Positions 22,140 to 30,833 of a stretch of DNA of 33,564 nucleotides are shown here, piece after piece. Every line of letters starts with the position of its first letter. The first letter of the stretch is position 1. The notes under the pieces were generated by a model that searched no databases, was not told the origin of the DNA, and saw only the letters and a list, made by a program, of their open reading frames with translations. The stretch is from positions 1 through 33,564 of the forward strand of contig CABQLI010000015.1 of NCBI GenBank assembly GCA_902464965.1. Reading direction: 5' to 3'. This DNA is from an uncultured Collinsella sp. Lineage in GTDB: Bacteria; Actinomycetota; Coriobacteriia; Coriobacteriales; Coriobacteriaceae. A program made the translations under genes and the position numbers.

Positions 22140-23048
22140 TTAGCTGTTCGCGAGATTCGCGTCGGCTGCACCCTCCTGACGCATAAACGACGGCATCTCC
22201 CCCGTCGCGGCGCAGGCGGCAATCTGATGCAGAGCCCCGGCGACCGCATCATCTGCCGCAGCGCCGATATGCCAGCGTGCGGCAGCCGTGACGGCCTCGT
22301 TGGCATTGGCGACTGCAACGGAGTTGGGAACGGCATCGATCATGGGCAGATCGTTATCGGAATCGCCAAATACGGCCACCTCGTCGGGCGTCAGGCCCAA
22401 GGCGCGCGCCAGCTCCAGCGCAGCGCAGCCCTTGTCCCAACCATCCGGAAGGATGTCGAACAGGCGCACTCGGTTGTTGGGAAACACAAGCGAGAGTTCC
22501 GGCACCTCAACGGCAACGCGCTCGCGTAGCTCCGCGAGCTCCTCACGCGAACGGGCACTCCAGATATTCGCCTTAAACACCGGCGCGCCATCGACGACGG
22601 GACGACACGGGGCCTCTTCGCCTTTGAGCCATGCATTGCCGCCCGACTCCATAGCGCGACGCACACGCTCGGGATTGCTCGTCACGCAATAGGCATCGTT
22701 ACCCCAAAAGTCATCGCCCAGGCTGTAGACTTTTAGAAATGTATCGTTGGTCTCTTGCTCCAGATAGTCGGCCAAACGCATCAGAGCATCGTTGTCGATT
22801 GCGTGCGAGGCGACTACTTCGCCGTCGACAAACATCACCTGGCCGTTACAGAACGCACCGGTCGAAAAACACTCGGAACGGTTTTTGAACATCCAGCCCA
22901 TCGCGGACGGCTGACGACCCGAAACCGGCCCAAAGTGCAGACCCGCCGCCTGCATGGCATGAATACCCTCAATGGCGTAGTCGCTGGCGCCGTCATGCCC
23001 GGCTGGAATCAGCGTATCGTCCATATCGGTCAGCACAAGTTTGATCAT
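22140..23048 (-). CDS. HAD-superfamily phosphatase, Cof-type
   Basis: The 302-residue protein has the HAD core motifs: DMDDT with nucleophile Asp8 and Asp10, a threonine/serine motif in GPVSGRQPSAM, a Lys in GWDKG, and GDSDNDLPMID at the C-terminal side. The cap between about residues 80 and 200 is of the C2B (Cof) type, found in phosphatases of sugar phosphates, FMN or PLP. The substrate is not known. GGGGGA precedes ATG 23048. It leads a two-gene unit with the LysR regulator. The divergent neighbour is the thiamine operon; some Cof-type proteins hydrolyse thiamine precursors, but nothing here proves that. Confidence 0.88.
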   Translation of the reverse strand: MIKLVLTDMDDTLIPAGHDGASDYAIEGIHAMQAAGLHFGPVSGRQPSAMGWMFKNRSECFSTGAFCNGQVMFVDGEVVASHAIDNDALMRLADYLEQETNDTFLKVYSLGDDFWGNDAYCVTSNPERVRRAMESGGNAWLKGEEAPCRPVVDGAPVFKANIWSARSREELAELRERVAVEVPELSLVFPNNRVRLFDILPDGWDKGCAALELARALGLTPDEVAVFGDSDNDLPMIDAVPNSVAVANANEAVTAAARWHIGAAADDAVAGALHQIAACAATGEMPSFMRQEGAADANLANS

Positions 23049-23114
23049 AGAGTCCCCCAGTCATTTTCACCGTATCCATTGTAACGGTGCGCTAGTATAG
23101 GGAACAACAGATTC

Positions 23115-23206
23115 GATGCGGGAGTGCCGGCGGTGCAAACCACAAGGCTGAGAGGGCATGGGGCCCAATCCTTTGAACCTGTCAGTTAATGCTGGCGTAG
23201 GGAGCA
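23115..23206 (+). ncRNA. TPP riboswitch (THI element)
   Basis: The conserved blocks appear in order: CGGGAGTGCCGG, GGCTGAGAGGG, CTTTGAACCTG, TTAATGCTGGCGTAGGGAGC. These match the thiamine pyrophosphate aptamer, including CUGAGA and the GGGA near the 3' end. It lies directly upstream of thiM and is followed by an intrinsic terminator, so excess TPP should stop transcription. Confidence 0.97.
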
Positions 23207-23219
23207 TGCCGCCTTTACA

Positions 23220-23249
23220 GGGGCGCTGTCTATGCACAGCGCCCCTTTT
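23220..23249 (+). terminator. Riboswitch expression-platform terminator
   Basis: GGGGCGCTGT and its inverse form a 10-bp stem with a 6-base loop followed by TTTT, 14 bases after the aptamer and before the thiM ribosome site. This is the off-switch of the TPP riboswitch. Confidence 0.9.
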
Positions 23250-23271
23250 CTATGCCAAGGAGGCATGTGCA

Positions 23272-24111
23272 GTGATTGATTCGGAACAGCTTAAGCAAAA
23301 TGTGGTCAAGGCCGTGGAGGAGATTCGCGCCACCAATCCGATGGCAGGCTCCATCACCAACACGGTGACGATCGACTTTGTCGCCAACGCGCAGCTCGCC
23401 GTGGGCGGATCGGCCGCCATGGTCTATCTGCCCGACGAGGGCGAGGCGCTCGTTGCCGGCGGCGGCGCCATCTATCTCAACATGGGCACGCTCTTCCCCA
23501 TCTACGAGCAGACGATTCCCCGCGCGGCGAAGGCGGCACACGACGCCGGCAAGCCCTGGGTGCTCGATCCGGTGGGCCTGGGCATCGGTAGCCTGCGCAC
23601 CCAGTTGGTAAACGAGCTCAAGCAGTATAAGCCCGCCATCGTGCGCGGCAACGCCTCCGAGATCATCGCGCTCGCCGGCCTGTGGGGTCTTGAGGGCGAG
23701 GCAGCCGATCTGAGCCGCGTGCGCGGTGTCGATACCACCGACACGGTAGACGCCGCCCGCGATGCCGCCGTGGCGCTCGCCCGCTACACCGGCGGCGCCG
23801 TTGTGGTCTCGGGCGAAGTCGACCTAATTACCGACGGCACGACCGTGGCCAAGTCCCACGGCGGCAGCCCGCTCATGTCCAAGATCACCGGCTGCGGCTG
23901 CTCGCAGGGCGGCGTGCTGGCTGTGTATGCCTGCGCCGCCGATCCGTTTACGGCAGCCGTCTGCGGCACCGCCGTCTACAACGTCGCTGGCACGCGTGCT
24001 GCCGCCGTCGCCGATGCCCCGGCAAGCTTTAAGGTCGCCTTTATCGACGAGCTCTACCGCGCGAGCGCCCAGGACATCGCCGATAACCGACTCGAGCTCG
24101 AGGAGGCATAA
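23272..24111 (+). CDS. thiM: Hydroxyethylthiazole kinase ThiM
   Basis: ThiM phosphorylates the thiazole alcohol for thiamine salvage. The 279-residue ribokinase-fold protein carries NPMAGSITNTVTIDFVANAQLAVGGSAAM near the start, PWVLDPVGLG, IVRGNASEI and, near the end, the anion-hole/catalytic stretch KITGCGCSQGG, where most relatives have GTGCSL. The Cys and overall fold remain. GTG 23272 follows AAGGAGG at seven bases; reading back further would run into the riboswitch. It is the first gene of an operon with a thiamine-binding protein and thiE under the TPP riboswitch. Confidence 0.95.
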   Translation: MIDSEQLKQNVVKAVEEIRATNPMAGSITNTVTIDFVANAQLAVGGSAAMVYLPDEGEALVAGGGAIYLNMGTLFPIYEQTIPRAAKAAHDAGKPWVLDPVGLGIGSLRTQLVNELKQYKPAIVRGNASEIIALAGLWGLEGEAADLSRVRGVDTTDTVDAARDAAVALARYTGGAVVVSGEVDLITDGTTVAKSHGGSPLMSKITGCGCSQGGVLAVYACAADPFTAAVCGTAVYNVAGTRAAAVADAPASFKVAFIDELYRASAQDIADNRLELEEA

Positions 24112-24114
24112 GCC

Positions 24115-24456
24115 ATGTCCGAGCCCGCAACCAATGCCGGCATGAACACGCTCGTCGCTGTGGCCATCGCCCCATGCGGCACCGGCGATGAGCTATCCGC
24201 CGAGGTCGCCGAGGTCGTGCGCGTCATTCGCGAGAGCGGCCTTCCCAACCGCACCACCTCGATGTTCACCGAGATCGAGGGCGACTGGGACGAGGTCATG
24301 CAGGTCGTGCGCGACGCAACCTTTGTGTTGGCGAGCAAGGGCATCCGCACCGAAGTCGTGCTCAAAGCCGATATTCGGCCCGGATTTACCGACACCATGA
24401 CCGGCAAGCTCGAGCGCATGGAAGCGCAGATCAAAAAGCAGGAGGAAGCACGATGA
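24115..24456 (+). CDS. MTH1187-family thiamine-binding protein
   Basis: This small cytoplasmic protein of 113 residues belongs to the MTH1187/YqgV group (Thiamine_BP, formerly DUF77), with VAVAIAPCGTGDELSAEVAEVVRVIRESGL, MFTEIEGDWDEVMQVVRDA and GIRTEVVLKADIRPG. Members form ferredoxin-like oligomers and bind thiamine or its hydroxymethylpyrimidine part. GGAGG overlaps the thiM stop just upstream, and its own stop overlaps the thiE start (ATGA), so the three genes are translationally linked. Its exact role in the pathway is not established. Confidence 0.88.
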   Translation: MSEPATNAGMNTLVAVAIAPCGTGDELSAEVAEVVRVIRESGLPNRTTSMFTEIEGDWDEVMQVVRDATFVLASKGIRTEVVLKADIRPGFTDTMTGKLERMEAQIKKQEEAR

Positions 24457-25148
24457 GCATCCGCGACAACCTTGATATCTCGGCCTATCTGGTACTCGGC
24501 CCCGAAAACACGCTCGGGCGCCCCGTGGGCGATGTGGTGGCCCAGGCGCTCGACGCCGGCTTTACCTGCATCCAAGTGCGCTCCAAGGTGGCAAGCGCCC
24601 GCGAGATCATTGCGCTAACCGGCGACGCCGCGCAGGCAATCGCACAGGCCGGCAAGACCGGTCAGGTCGCTTTGCTGATTGACGACCGCCTGGACTGCGT
24701 ACTCGCCGCGCGCGAGCAGGGTATTGCTGTCGACGGCGTACACGTGGGCCAAAGCGACATTCCCGTGGAGGTCTGTCGCAAGCTTCTGGGCCCCGATGCC
24801 ATCGTGGGCCTTTCCGCCCGTTGCGAGGAGATGCTCGAGTACGTCAAGACCGCCGACATGAGCCTAGTCGACTACCTGGGCATCGGCCCACTCCACGAGA
24901 CCGAGACCAAGCGCGACTGCGGACGCGCGGCCGATGGCTCTATCATCACCAAGAGCTTTGAGGACCTGGCCGCCCTCCACGCGGCAAGCCCCGTGCCCAT
25001 CGTGGTGGGCGGCGGCGTCAAGACGGCCGACCTGCCACAGCTCAAGGCCACCGGCGTCGATGGCTTCTTTGTGGTGAGCGCCGTCTGCAGCGCTGATGAC
25101 CCCTACGCCGCCGCCAAGGAGCTCGTCGACACCTGGCAGCAGGCGTAA
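24453..25148 (+). CDS. thiE: Thiamine-phosphate synthase ThiE
   Basis: ThiE joins HMP pyrophosphate and thiazole phosphate to make thiamine phosphate. The 231-residue TIM-barrel protein shows FTCIQVRSK, LLIDDRLDCVLAA, VDGVHVGQSDIP, IVGLSARC, VDYLGIGPLHETETKRD and VVGGGVKTADLP, all in normal order. The ATG overlaps the end of the preceding gene by four bases. With thiM it makes a thiazole salvage route; no HMP kinase (ThiD) or ThiC is in the window, so those steps are elsewhere or depend on uptake. Confidence 0.96.
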   Translation: MSIRDNLDISAYLVLGPENTLGRPVGDVVAQALDAGFTCIQVRSKVASAREIIALTGDAAQAIAQAGKTGQVALLIDDRLDCVLAAREQGIAVDGVHVGQSDIPVEVCRKLLGPDAIVGLSARCEEMLEYVKTADMSLVDYLGIGPLHETETKRDCGRAADGSIITKSFEDLAALHAASPVPIVVGGGVKTADLPQLKATGVDGFFVVSAVCSADDPYAAAKELVDTWQQA

Positions 25149-25192
25149 GTCTAGGCCGAGCAGCTGATTCGCAGCCCCATATCTTCAGCAAT

Positions 25193-25238
25193 GGAAAGCG
25201 CATCCCAGTTTGGGTCTCCATTCCGGGATGCGCTTTCC
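25193..25238. terminator. Palindrome between thiE and the patatin gene
   Basis: GGAAAGCGCATCCC and its exact inverse (14 bp) surround an 18-base loop. The flanks extend the similarity imperfectly toward 25170 and 25255. It lies between convergent genes and may end both transcripts, though T-runs are missing. Confidence 0.65.
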
Positions 25239-25260
25239 GCCGAGATGGAGGCAGCAGCCT

Positions 25261-26130
25261 CTACCCTGCCAGATATGCCTCCAGTGCCGGCAAGGTCGCC
25301 TCCGCATCGCGGCGACCAATCTGGTAGATGCGCTCAAGTTCATCGGGCTCGCGACACAGCGACGGCACCTTCACCGATTCGCTCGGCCGCACCACAAAGA
25401 TATCGCCGGCAGCCTCGCGACGCGCCAGGTCATCGAGCGTGGCATTGTAAACCTCATGCCGATGCTCAAGCGCTGCGACAAACTCCGGATAGTGACGGAA
25501 CACGCGCCGCAGCATGGGCATCACGCTGTTGGGCTGCTTCACAAAGCCCGCCGGCTGCGTGAGTACCACGATATTGCGGTCATACCCCTGCGCAAACAGC
25601 CACGCGCTGGGAATAGAATCAGCCACGCCACCATCCAGATACTTATGCCCGTCAATAGCAACGGGACGCGTCGCCACGGGAATTGCCGACGACGCCCGAA
25701 TCCACTCGATATCGCGCTCGTCGCCATACGGCAGATCGTGATAGACGGCCTTGCCCGTCTCGATATCGGTACACACGCACGTAAATCGCATGGGACAGGT
25801 GCGATACGCCTCCAAGTCGATGGGATCGCGCTCGATAGGCACCTCGTGATAAGCAAAGTCGGCATTGTACATATCGCCGGTTCGCAGCCAGCTGGTCACG
25901 CTCGCATAGCGCTTGTCGGCGCAATAGGCCTTGTTATAGCGAATGGCGCGGCCGATCTGGCGCGATTTAAAGTTGTAGCCAAACGCCGCGCCCGCCGAGA
26001 CGCCCACCATATGGTCGCAGGTCAAACCGTGCTCCATCCATACATCGAGCACGCCCGCTGTATACATACCGCGGTAGCCGCCTCCCTCGAGCGCCAGCCC
26101 CACCGTGCGCGTCGTATTTGACTGTGCCAT
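25261..26130 (-). CDS. Patatin-like phospholipase
   Basis: The 289-residue protein has the patatin Ser-Asp dyad: oxyanion loop LALEGGGYRGMYTAGVLD near residue 15, nucleophile elbow VGVSAGAAFG, and the Asp in YLDGGVADSIP. Patatins hydrolyse acyl lipids. No signal peptide or membrane segment is seen, so it acts in the cytoplasm or at the inner membrane face. It resembles the YjjU-type bacterial subgroup. ATG 26130 is chosen from alignment of the start and GGAG upstream; 28 extra in-frame codons upstream are poorly conserved in character. The lipid substrate is unknown. Confidence 0.9.
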   Translation of the reverse strand: MAQSNTTRTVGLALEGGGYRGMYTAGVLDVWMEHGLTCDHMVGVSAGAAFGYNFKSRQIGRAIRYNKAYCADKRYASVTSWLRTGDMYNADFAYHEVPIERDPIDLEAYRTCPMRFTCVCTDIETGKAVYHDLPYGDERDIEWIRASSAIPVATRPVAIDGHKYLDGGVADSIPSAWLFAQGYDRNIVVLTQPAGFVKQPNSVMPMLRRVFRHYPEFVAALEHRHEVYNATLDDLARREAAGDIFVVRPSESVKVPSLCREPDELERIYQIGRRDAEATLPALEAYLAG

Positions 26131-26454
26131 GCGACCATCTCCGTTCCTGCGTTTTAAAACGGGACAAGTATACCCGTCAACATATATCGTCCCAGTCGCA
26201 TTTTTATCGAACATCGCATCGTCGCGCTGCCACTTGTCGAATAATAGCCGCCCACAGCATGTGCACCCATATATAATTGTGCACCGTTGTTTACACTACT
26301 CAGCTGTTATCAACAGCGAACATTAGCCGGCAAATTAACTCAACAACGCAGCAAGGCGGGGGCCTGGATACACGCAAAACGCCGAGCAACGACGCGTGTA
26401 CACAACGAGCTCGCCCGACGCAATCCGCCCCGACCTCAGAAAGTCGCTTAGAAC
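26131..26454. other. Intergenic region upstream of the first c-di-GMP gene
   Basis: No gene is supported in these 324 bases. A perfect TATAAT lies at 26272-26277 between two GTGCAC hexamers (26261 and 26279) and could be the -10 of the plus-strand gene, although no good -35 is seen. That would give a leader of about 170 bases containing the palindrome GCTGTT-ATC-AACAGC (26313-26327), GGCAAA and ACGCA blocks, and a TACACGC/GCGTGTA stem (about 26369-26401). The ribosome site before ATG 26455 is weak. Confidence 0.45.
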
Positions 26455-29172
26455 ATGGAAACTGTCAGCAATTACACCGAAACGCTCGAAAAGACCGTCC
26501 GTGACCTTCTCGAGCGTCAGGAGGATCTGATCAGGACGGCCTTTACCGACCAGCTTACCGGGCTTGGCAACCGTGGCGGCTTTGCCCGTTCCCTCGAGGA
26601 GCTCTGGGAGCAGGACGCCCCCGTTACCATGGCGTTCATCGATATCGACAATCTCAAGCACTGCAACGACGTCTTTGGGCATGACGAGGGCAACCGCTAT
26701 ATCTTGCAGGTAAGTCTCTATCTTAAGCTGTATATGAAGGTGGGCGAAGCGGCGTTTCGCATAGGCGGCGACGAGTTTGCCATCCTATCTACGATTGCAA
26801 CCGAGGACGACCTCGCCGAACGTCTGAAACACTGCCGAACGGTTCTGCTCAAAAACAACGATTCCGAGATGCCCCGCTCGTTTAGCTACGGAGTGTCACA
26901 TGCCGACCCCGCCCTGGGCGAAGCTTCCAATCGCATGACGCTCGATGCCGACCATCGCATGTACGACTACAAGCTACGTCATGCCATGCACCTCGATCGA
27001 CGCAATATCACGCAAGTCCACGCCGACGACTTCGAAATAAGCGATCGTATTTTTGACGCCTTTTCGATGCTCAACGAGGGCCGTTATTTCTTTATCGAGA
27101 ACTTGGACAAACATCGCACCCTTTGGTCACAAGGCGCCTTGCGCGATCTTGGTCTTCCCTCGGAGCACATAGACAACTGTCGCGATTACTGGAAAACGCG
27201 CGTCCATCCCGACGACCTTGAGGCCTGCATCAACGACATCGACCAAGTCTACAACGGCACCAAGCACCGTCGCGTCATGCAGTATCGTGTGCGCAACGCC
27301 GTCGGCGACTACGTCCTTTGCCGTGCTCGCGGGTTTCGTATCGACGGCGACGGAAATGTCCCCTCGCTCTATGTCGGCGAGCTCGTCAACCACTCACTTG
27401 CCGAAACCGTCGACGCCGCCACAGGCCTCGGAACGCAGCGCATGCTGGCCAACGCCATCGACGCCTGCCGCCGCGATCGTTGCGAGACAGGGCTTATAGC
27501 GGTGCGCGTTCGTGGCACGACAAAGCTCAACGAGCTCTACGGGGCCGAGGCTGTCGACAACATGCTTGCCGAATACGCAGGCCGCATGCTGTCGATCACC
27601 CGCGGCAGGAGCCGGGTCTACCGTTCACGAAGCGTCCAGTTCGTCGTGCTCAGCAACGACCTAGACCACAAGGCATTCGAGCAACTGACCCGCCACCTTA
27701 AAGAGGCCGTTTTCGCTCCTGTTCGAATCGCAGGCGACACCATTACTCCCGTCTGCCTTGTCGTCCCGGCCTTTTACGAGCACTTAACCCATCAAGCGAC
27801 CGCCGTTTTAGGCGAACTCGACCGTCGCCTTCGCACGGCCGGCGGGCTTGTTCCCAACGACAGCCTCCCCATACCCGAGGCGGAGCGCAAAAGCGCCATA
27901 GCCGAACGTATCGACTCGCTCACGGGCCTCTATCGACCCAGCGAGTTTATGCGGCGCGCCAACGCATTTCTCGAGGCAAGGCGCAACGGCACCTGGTGCA
28001 TCGCCACGGTCGACATGGGCCACATGCGCCTGTTTAATGAATGGCACGGCCAAGCCGAGGGCGACCGCGTACTCGCCGATGTGGGCACGGTCCTCAAGGA
28101 CATCGAGAATGCCGATATGGGCGTCGCAGGGTACTGGGGCCAAGATGACTTTTGTGTACTCATCCCCTTTAAGTACATCACCGTCCATCAAATCTACAAC
28201 CGCGTTCGTGAGGCAGTAGCCAGACATGATGACGGCGTAGGTTTCTGGCCGTCCATGGGCGTTTACCCCATCGGCTCCAATGAGGAAATCACCATCGATG
28301 CGCAGGCAAAGGCCATGTTTACCAATCGACGCGCAAAAAACGACTTTAAGGAGCGCATTGCTATTTTCCGCCCCGCGGAGTACGAGCGCGAAGTTGCGTT
28401 CCACCGCACGCTGACCGAATTCCAGTACGCGCTGTCAAATGGTCGCATCACGTACTATCTTCAGCCCCAGGTCGATATGGAAACCGGCGAGATTATTGGC
28501 GCCGAAGCACTCACCCGCTGGATTGACAAGGACGGCTCTCTCATTTCGCCCGCAACGTTTATCCCCGCACTCGAGGAAAGCGGCTTTGTAGTGACGCTCG
28601 ACAAGTACATTTGGCAGGGTGTCGCCATATGGCTTCGCGAGCGCCTCGATCGCCGTCTTCGCGTGGTTCCGGTCTCGCTTAATGTGTCGCGCGTGGATAT
28701 CCTTGCCTGCGACGTTGCCGAACATATGGGGGCGCTCGCCGCCCAATACAACCTACCGCCCGAGCTCATGCGTATCGAGATCACCGAGACGGCTTATACG
28801 GGAGAATCCGAGGCCGTGGATAAACTGACCGCAGATCTGCACACCCGCGGCTTCTCGACCTATATGGACGATTTTGGCACCGGTCAGTCCACGCTCGCGA
28901 TGCTCAAGAACGTCAACGTCGACGTCATCAAGCTCGACCGCACCTTTGTGCCCACCGACCGCGATCAAGGCCGCAGCACGCAAATCATTTCATCGATGCT
29001 CGAAATGGCGCAGTCGCTCCATCTGCCCGTCGTGGTCGAAGGCGTCGAGACAAATGAGCAGGCGAACATGCTACGACAAATGGGCGCCCGCTACGCTCAG
29101 GGCTTCCTCTACTACCGCCCCATGCCGGTGAAGGATTTTGAGGCATTGCTCGATGGCGGCAATAACAACTGA
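26455..29172 (+). CDS. c-di-GMP enzyme: GGDEF-PAS-GGDEF-GGDEF-EAL
   Basis: The 905-residue soluble protein has five domains. GGDEF 1 (about 30-190) is intact, with IDIDNLKHCND and RIGGDEF (104-108). It lacks the RxxD inhibitory site (KVGE instead). A PAS-like domain follows (about 200-315). Two degenerate GGDEF folds come next: 320-460 without a signature, and 485-640 with GQDDF. The EAL domain (about 655-900) has a full set: EAL at 684-686, Asn743, Glu775, DDFG at 805-808, Lys826, Asp828, Glu862. It could both make and break c-di-GMP. No membrane segment is present. A paralogue follows at 29300. Confidence 0.92.
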   Translation: METVSNYTETLEKTVRDLLERQEDLIRTAFTDQLTGLGNRGGFARSLEELWEQDAPVTMAFIDIDNLKHCNDVFGHDEGNRYILQVSLYLKLYMKVGEAAFRIGGDEFAILSTIATEDDLAERLKHCRTVLLKNNDSEMPRSFSYGVSHADPALGEASNRMTLDADHRMYDYKLRHAMHLDRRNITQVHADDFEISDRIFDAFSMLNEGRYFFIENLDKHRTLWSQGALRDLGLPSEHIDNCRDYWKTRVHPDDLEACINDIDQVYNGTKHRRVMQYRVRNAVGDYVLCRARGFRIDGDGNVPSLYVGELVNHSLAETVDAATGLGTQRMLANAIDACRRDRCETGLIAVRVRGTTKLNELYGAEAVDNMLAEYAGRMLSITRGRSRVYRSRSVQFVVLSNDLDHKAFEQLTRHLKEAVFAPVRIAGDTITPVCLVVPAFYEHLTHQATAVLGELDRRLRTAGGLVPNDSLPIPEAERKSAIAERIDSLTGLYRPSEFMRRANAFLEARRNGTWCIATVDMGHMRLFNEWHGQAEGDRVLADVGTVLKDIENADMGVAGYWGQDDFCVLIPFKYITVHQIYNRVREAVARHDDGVGFWPSMGVYPIGSNEEITIDAQAKAMFTNRRAKNDFKERIAIFRPAEYEREVAFHRTLTEFQYALSNGRITYYLQPQVDMETGEIIGAEALTRWIDKDGSLISPATFIPALEESGFVVTLDKYIWQGVAIWLRERLDRRLRVVPVSLNVSRVDILACDVAEHMGALAAQYNLPPELMRIEITETAYTGESEAVDKLTADLHTRGFSTYMDDFGTGQSTLAMLKNVNVDVIKLDRTFVPTDRDQGRSTQIISSMLEMAQSLHLPVVVEGVETNEQANMLRQMGARYAQGFLYYRPMPVKDFEALLDGGNNN

Positions 29173-29230
29173 TACGCTCACGCGCAAAACGCCACCGTCG
29201 AAGGGGGCATTTGTCTCCATTAGCTAACTT

Positions 29231-29261
29231 ATATCCCCAATTCAAACCGAATTGGGGATAT
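29231..29261 (+). terminator. Palindrome between the two c-di-GMP genes
   Basis: ATATCCCCAATTC and its exact inverse form a 13-bp stem with a 5-base loop (AAACC). It is followed by GATACAAAC, not by a T-run, so it may be a weak terminator or processing site. Confidence 0.6.
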
Positions 29262-29299
29262 GATACAAACCGTTGTTCCGCCCAAGGAGGTTATCCATC

Positions 29300-30829
29300 A
29301 TGAACGAGTCATATCGCCTGGGCGAGCAATCGATTATTGCCTATCTTCAGCGACTTGCGAACGGCGTCTCGACCGCTGAACTCGATGTTGCCGCGCTGCC
29401 TGCTGAGCTACGCGCCGTTGGTGAGCAACTGCAAAAGACGCATGCCATCCTGCAACAAGAGCGCCAGCTGCTTGAGCGCAACGCCTATATCGATCCGCTC
29501 ACCAACTTGGGCAACCGCAACGGATTCGACCGTCACGTCGAGCAACTCTGGCGCAAAGGCGACCCCTTCACCTGCGCCTATATTGACATCGACCATCTCA
29601 AGCATTGCAACGATAGGTTTGGCCACGCCGAAGGCAATCGCTATATTCTGAGCATTTGCCGCACGCTCTCCGAAACCATGGAGCACGATGAGATGCTGTT
29701 CCGTATCGGTGGAGACGAGTTTGTGCTCATCTCGCCCTCCGCAAACGAGATTGAACTCGAGCAGCGCTTGGAGCAGGTACGTACCAGGCTGATCGAGGCG
29801 AGCTCAGGTGGCAAGGCGCCCATGATCGGCAGCTTTAGCTTTGGCTGCTCGCGCATCGATCCACTTGCTGGCGACACGCGTCGCCAGATGACGATGGATG
29901 CCGATCGCAAGATGTATCGCTATAAGCTTATGCATCGTGTGCAGCAACCGAAAGACGATGACGCGCCGCAACGCCCAATCGTCGATCAGCTTCCCTGCAA
30001 CGACCGGGTGTTCCAAGCGATCTCCATGAGCTCCGAGACGCGCTATCCGTTTATCCTCAATCTCGATACGGGAGAATCGCAATGGTCGGTTAACGCCGTG
30101 CGCGATTTTGACCTGCCCTCCCAGCACCCTTTTAACTCACTCGACATGTGGCTCGCCCGCGTTCATCCCGAGGACCGCGACAACGTACGTGCCGAGCTCG
30201 ACATGGTGATAAACGGCACGTGGCACTTCCACTACATGCAGTATCGCGTAATGGATGCCACCGGAAAATACGTGCTTTGCGACTGCACGGGCTACCGCTT
30301 GGACGGCACCGATACCGAGCCCGGCATGTATGTGGGCATTATCATCAACCGAAGCTTGGCAGATACGACCGATTCCGTGACCGGCTTGGGCGATATTCAC
30401 GCCCTGGTCAATGCCATTGGCGAAATGCGTCGCGTGGCGCGCAAGGCTGGTTTGATCGCCATCAAAATCGACGATATCGCTCAGGTCAATGCCCGCTTTG
30501 GCTTTGATGCGGGCGACCGCGTTTTGGCAGAAAGCGCCGCCTGCCTCATGGAATGCTCGCGCGGCAAGGGTCGCCTGTTCCGCTCGACGGGGCCGACGTT
30601 CGCGGCGCTTTTCGACGACTTTGATCCCGAAGAGACCGACGCGATCGCAGAAGAAATCGAGCGGTTTCTGGGTTCTCCCGTGCTCATCGGCTCGCTTGAA
30701 TATCAGCCACCCATTCGTGTGGCGACACTTCATCTGGACGCTGTCGATCGACAGCCCGTTTCCATTTTGAACGAGCTCAAAGCGCGGCTTATAGAGGCAC
30801 CGCAAGTACCGGGCACCAAACTGGACTAG
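29300..30829 (+). CDS. Diguanylate cyclase-like protein: GGDEF-PAS-degenerate GGDEF
   Basis: The 509-residue protein repeats the first half of its neighbour. A helical, probably coiled-coil N-terminus (about 33-62) leads into GGDEF 1 (65-215; IDIDHLKHCND and RIGGDEF with GGDEF at 137-141, no RxxD site). A PAS-like domain follows (about 235-350), then a degenerate GGDEF (358-500; DSVTGLGDIHALVNAI, no signature). There is no EAL domain, so it should only synthesise c-di-GMP. AAGGAGG lies nine bases before ATG 29300. It arose by duplication with the upstream gene, judged from matching domain order and motifs. Confidence 0.9.
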   Translation: MNESYRLGEQSIIAYLQRLANGVSTAELDVAALPAELRAVGEQLQKTHAILQQERQLLERNAYIDPLTNLGNRNGFDRHVEQLWRKGDPFTCAYIDIDHLKHCNDRFGHAEGNRYILSICRTLSETMEHDEMLFRIGGDEFVLISPSANEIELEQRLEQVRTRLIEASSGGKAPMIGSFSFGCSRIDPLAGDTRRQMTMDADRKMYRYKLMHRVQQPKDDDAPQRPIVDQLPCNDRVFQAISMSSETRYPFILNLDTGESQWSVNAVRDFDLPSQHPFNSLDMWLARVHPEDRDNVRAELDMVINGTWHFHYMQYRVMDATGKYVLCDCTGYRLDGTDTEPGMYVGIIINRSLADTTDSVTGLGDIHALVNAIGEMRRVARKAGLIAIKIDDIAQVNARFGFDAGDRVLAESAACLMECSRGKGRLFRSTGPTFAALFDDFDPEETDAIAEEIERFLGSPVLIGSLEYQPPIRVATLHLDAVDRQPVSILNELKARLIEAPQVPGTKLD

Positions 30830-30833
30830 CGTT

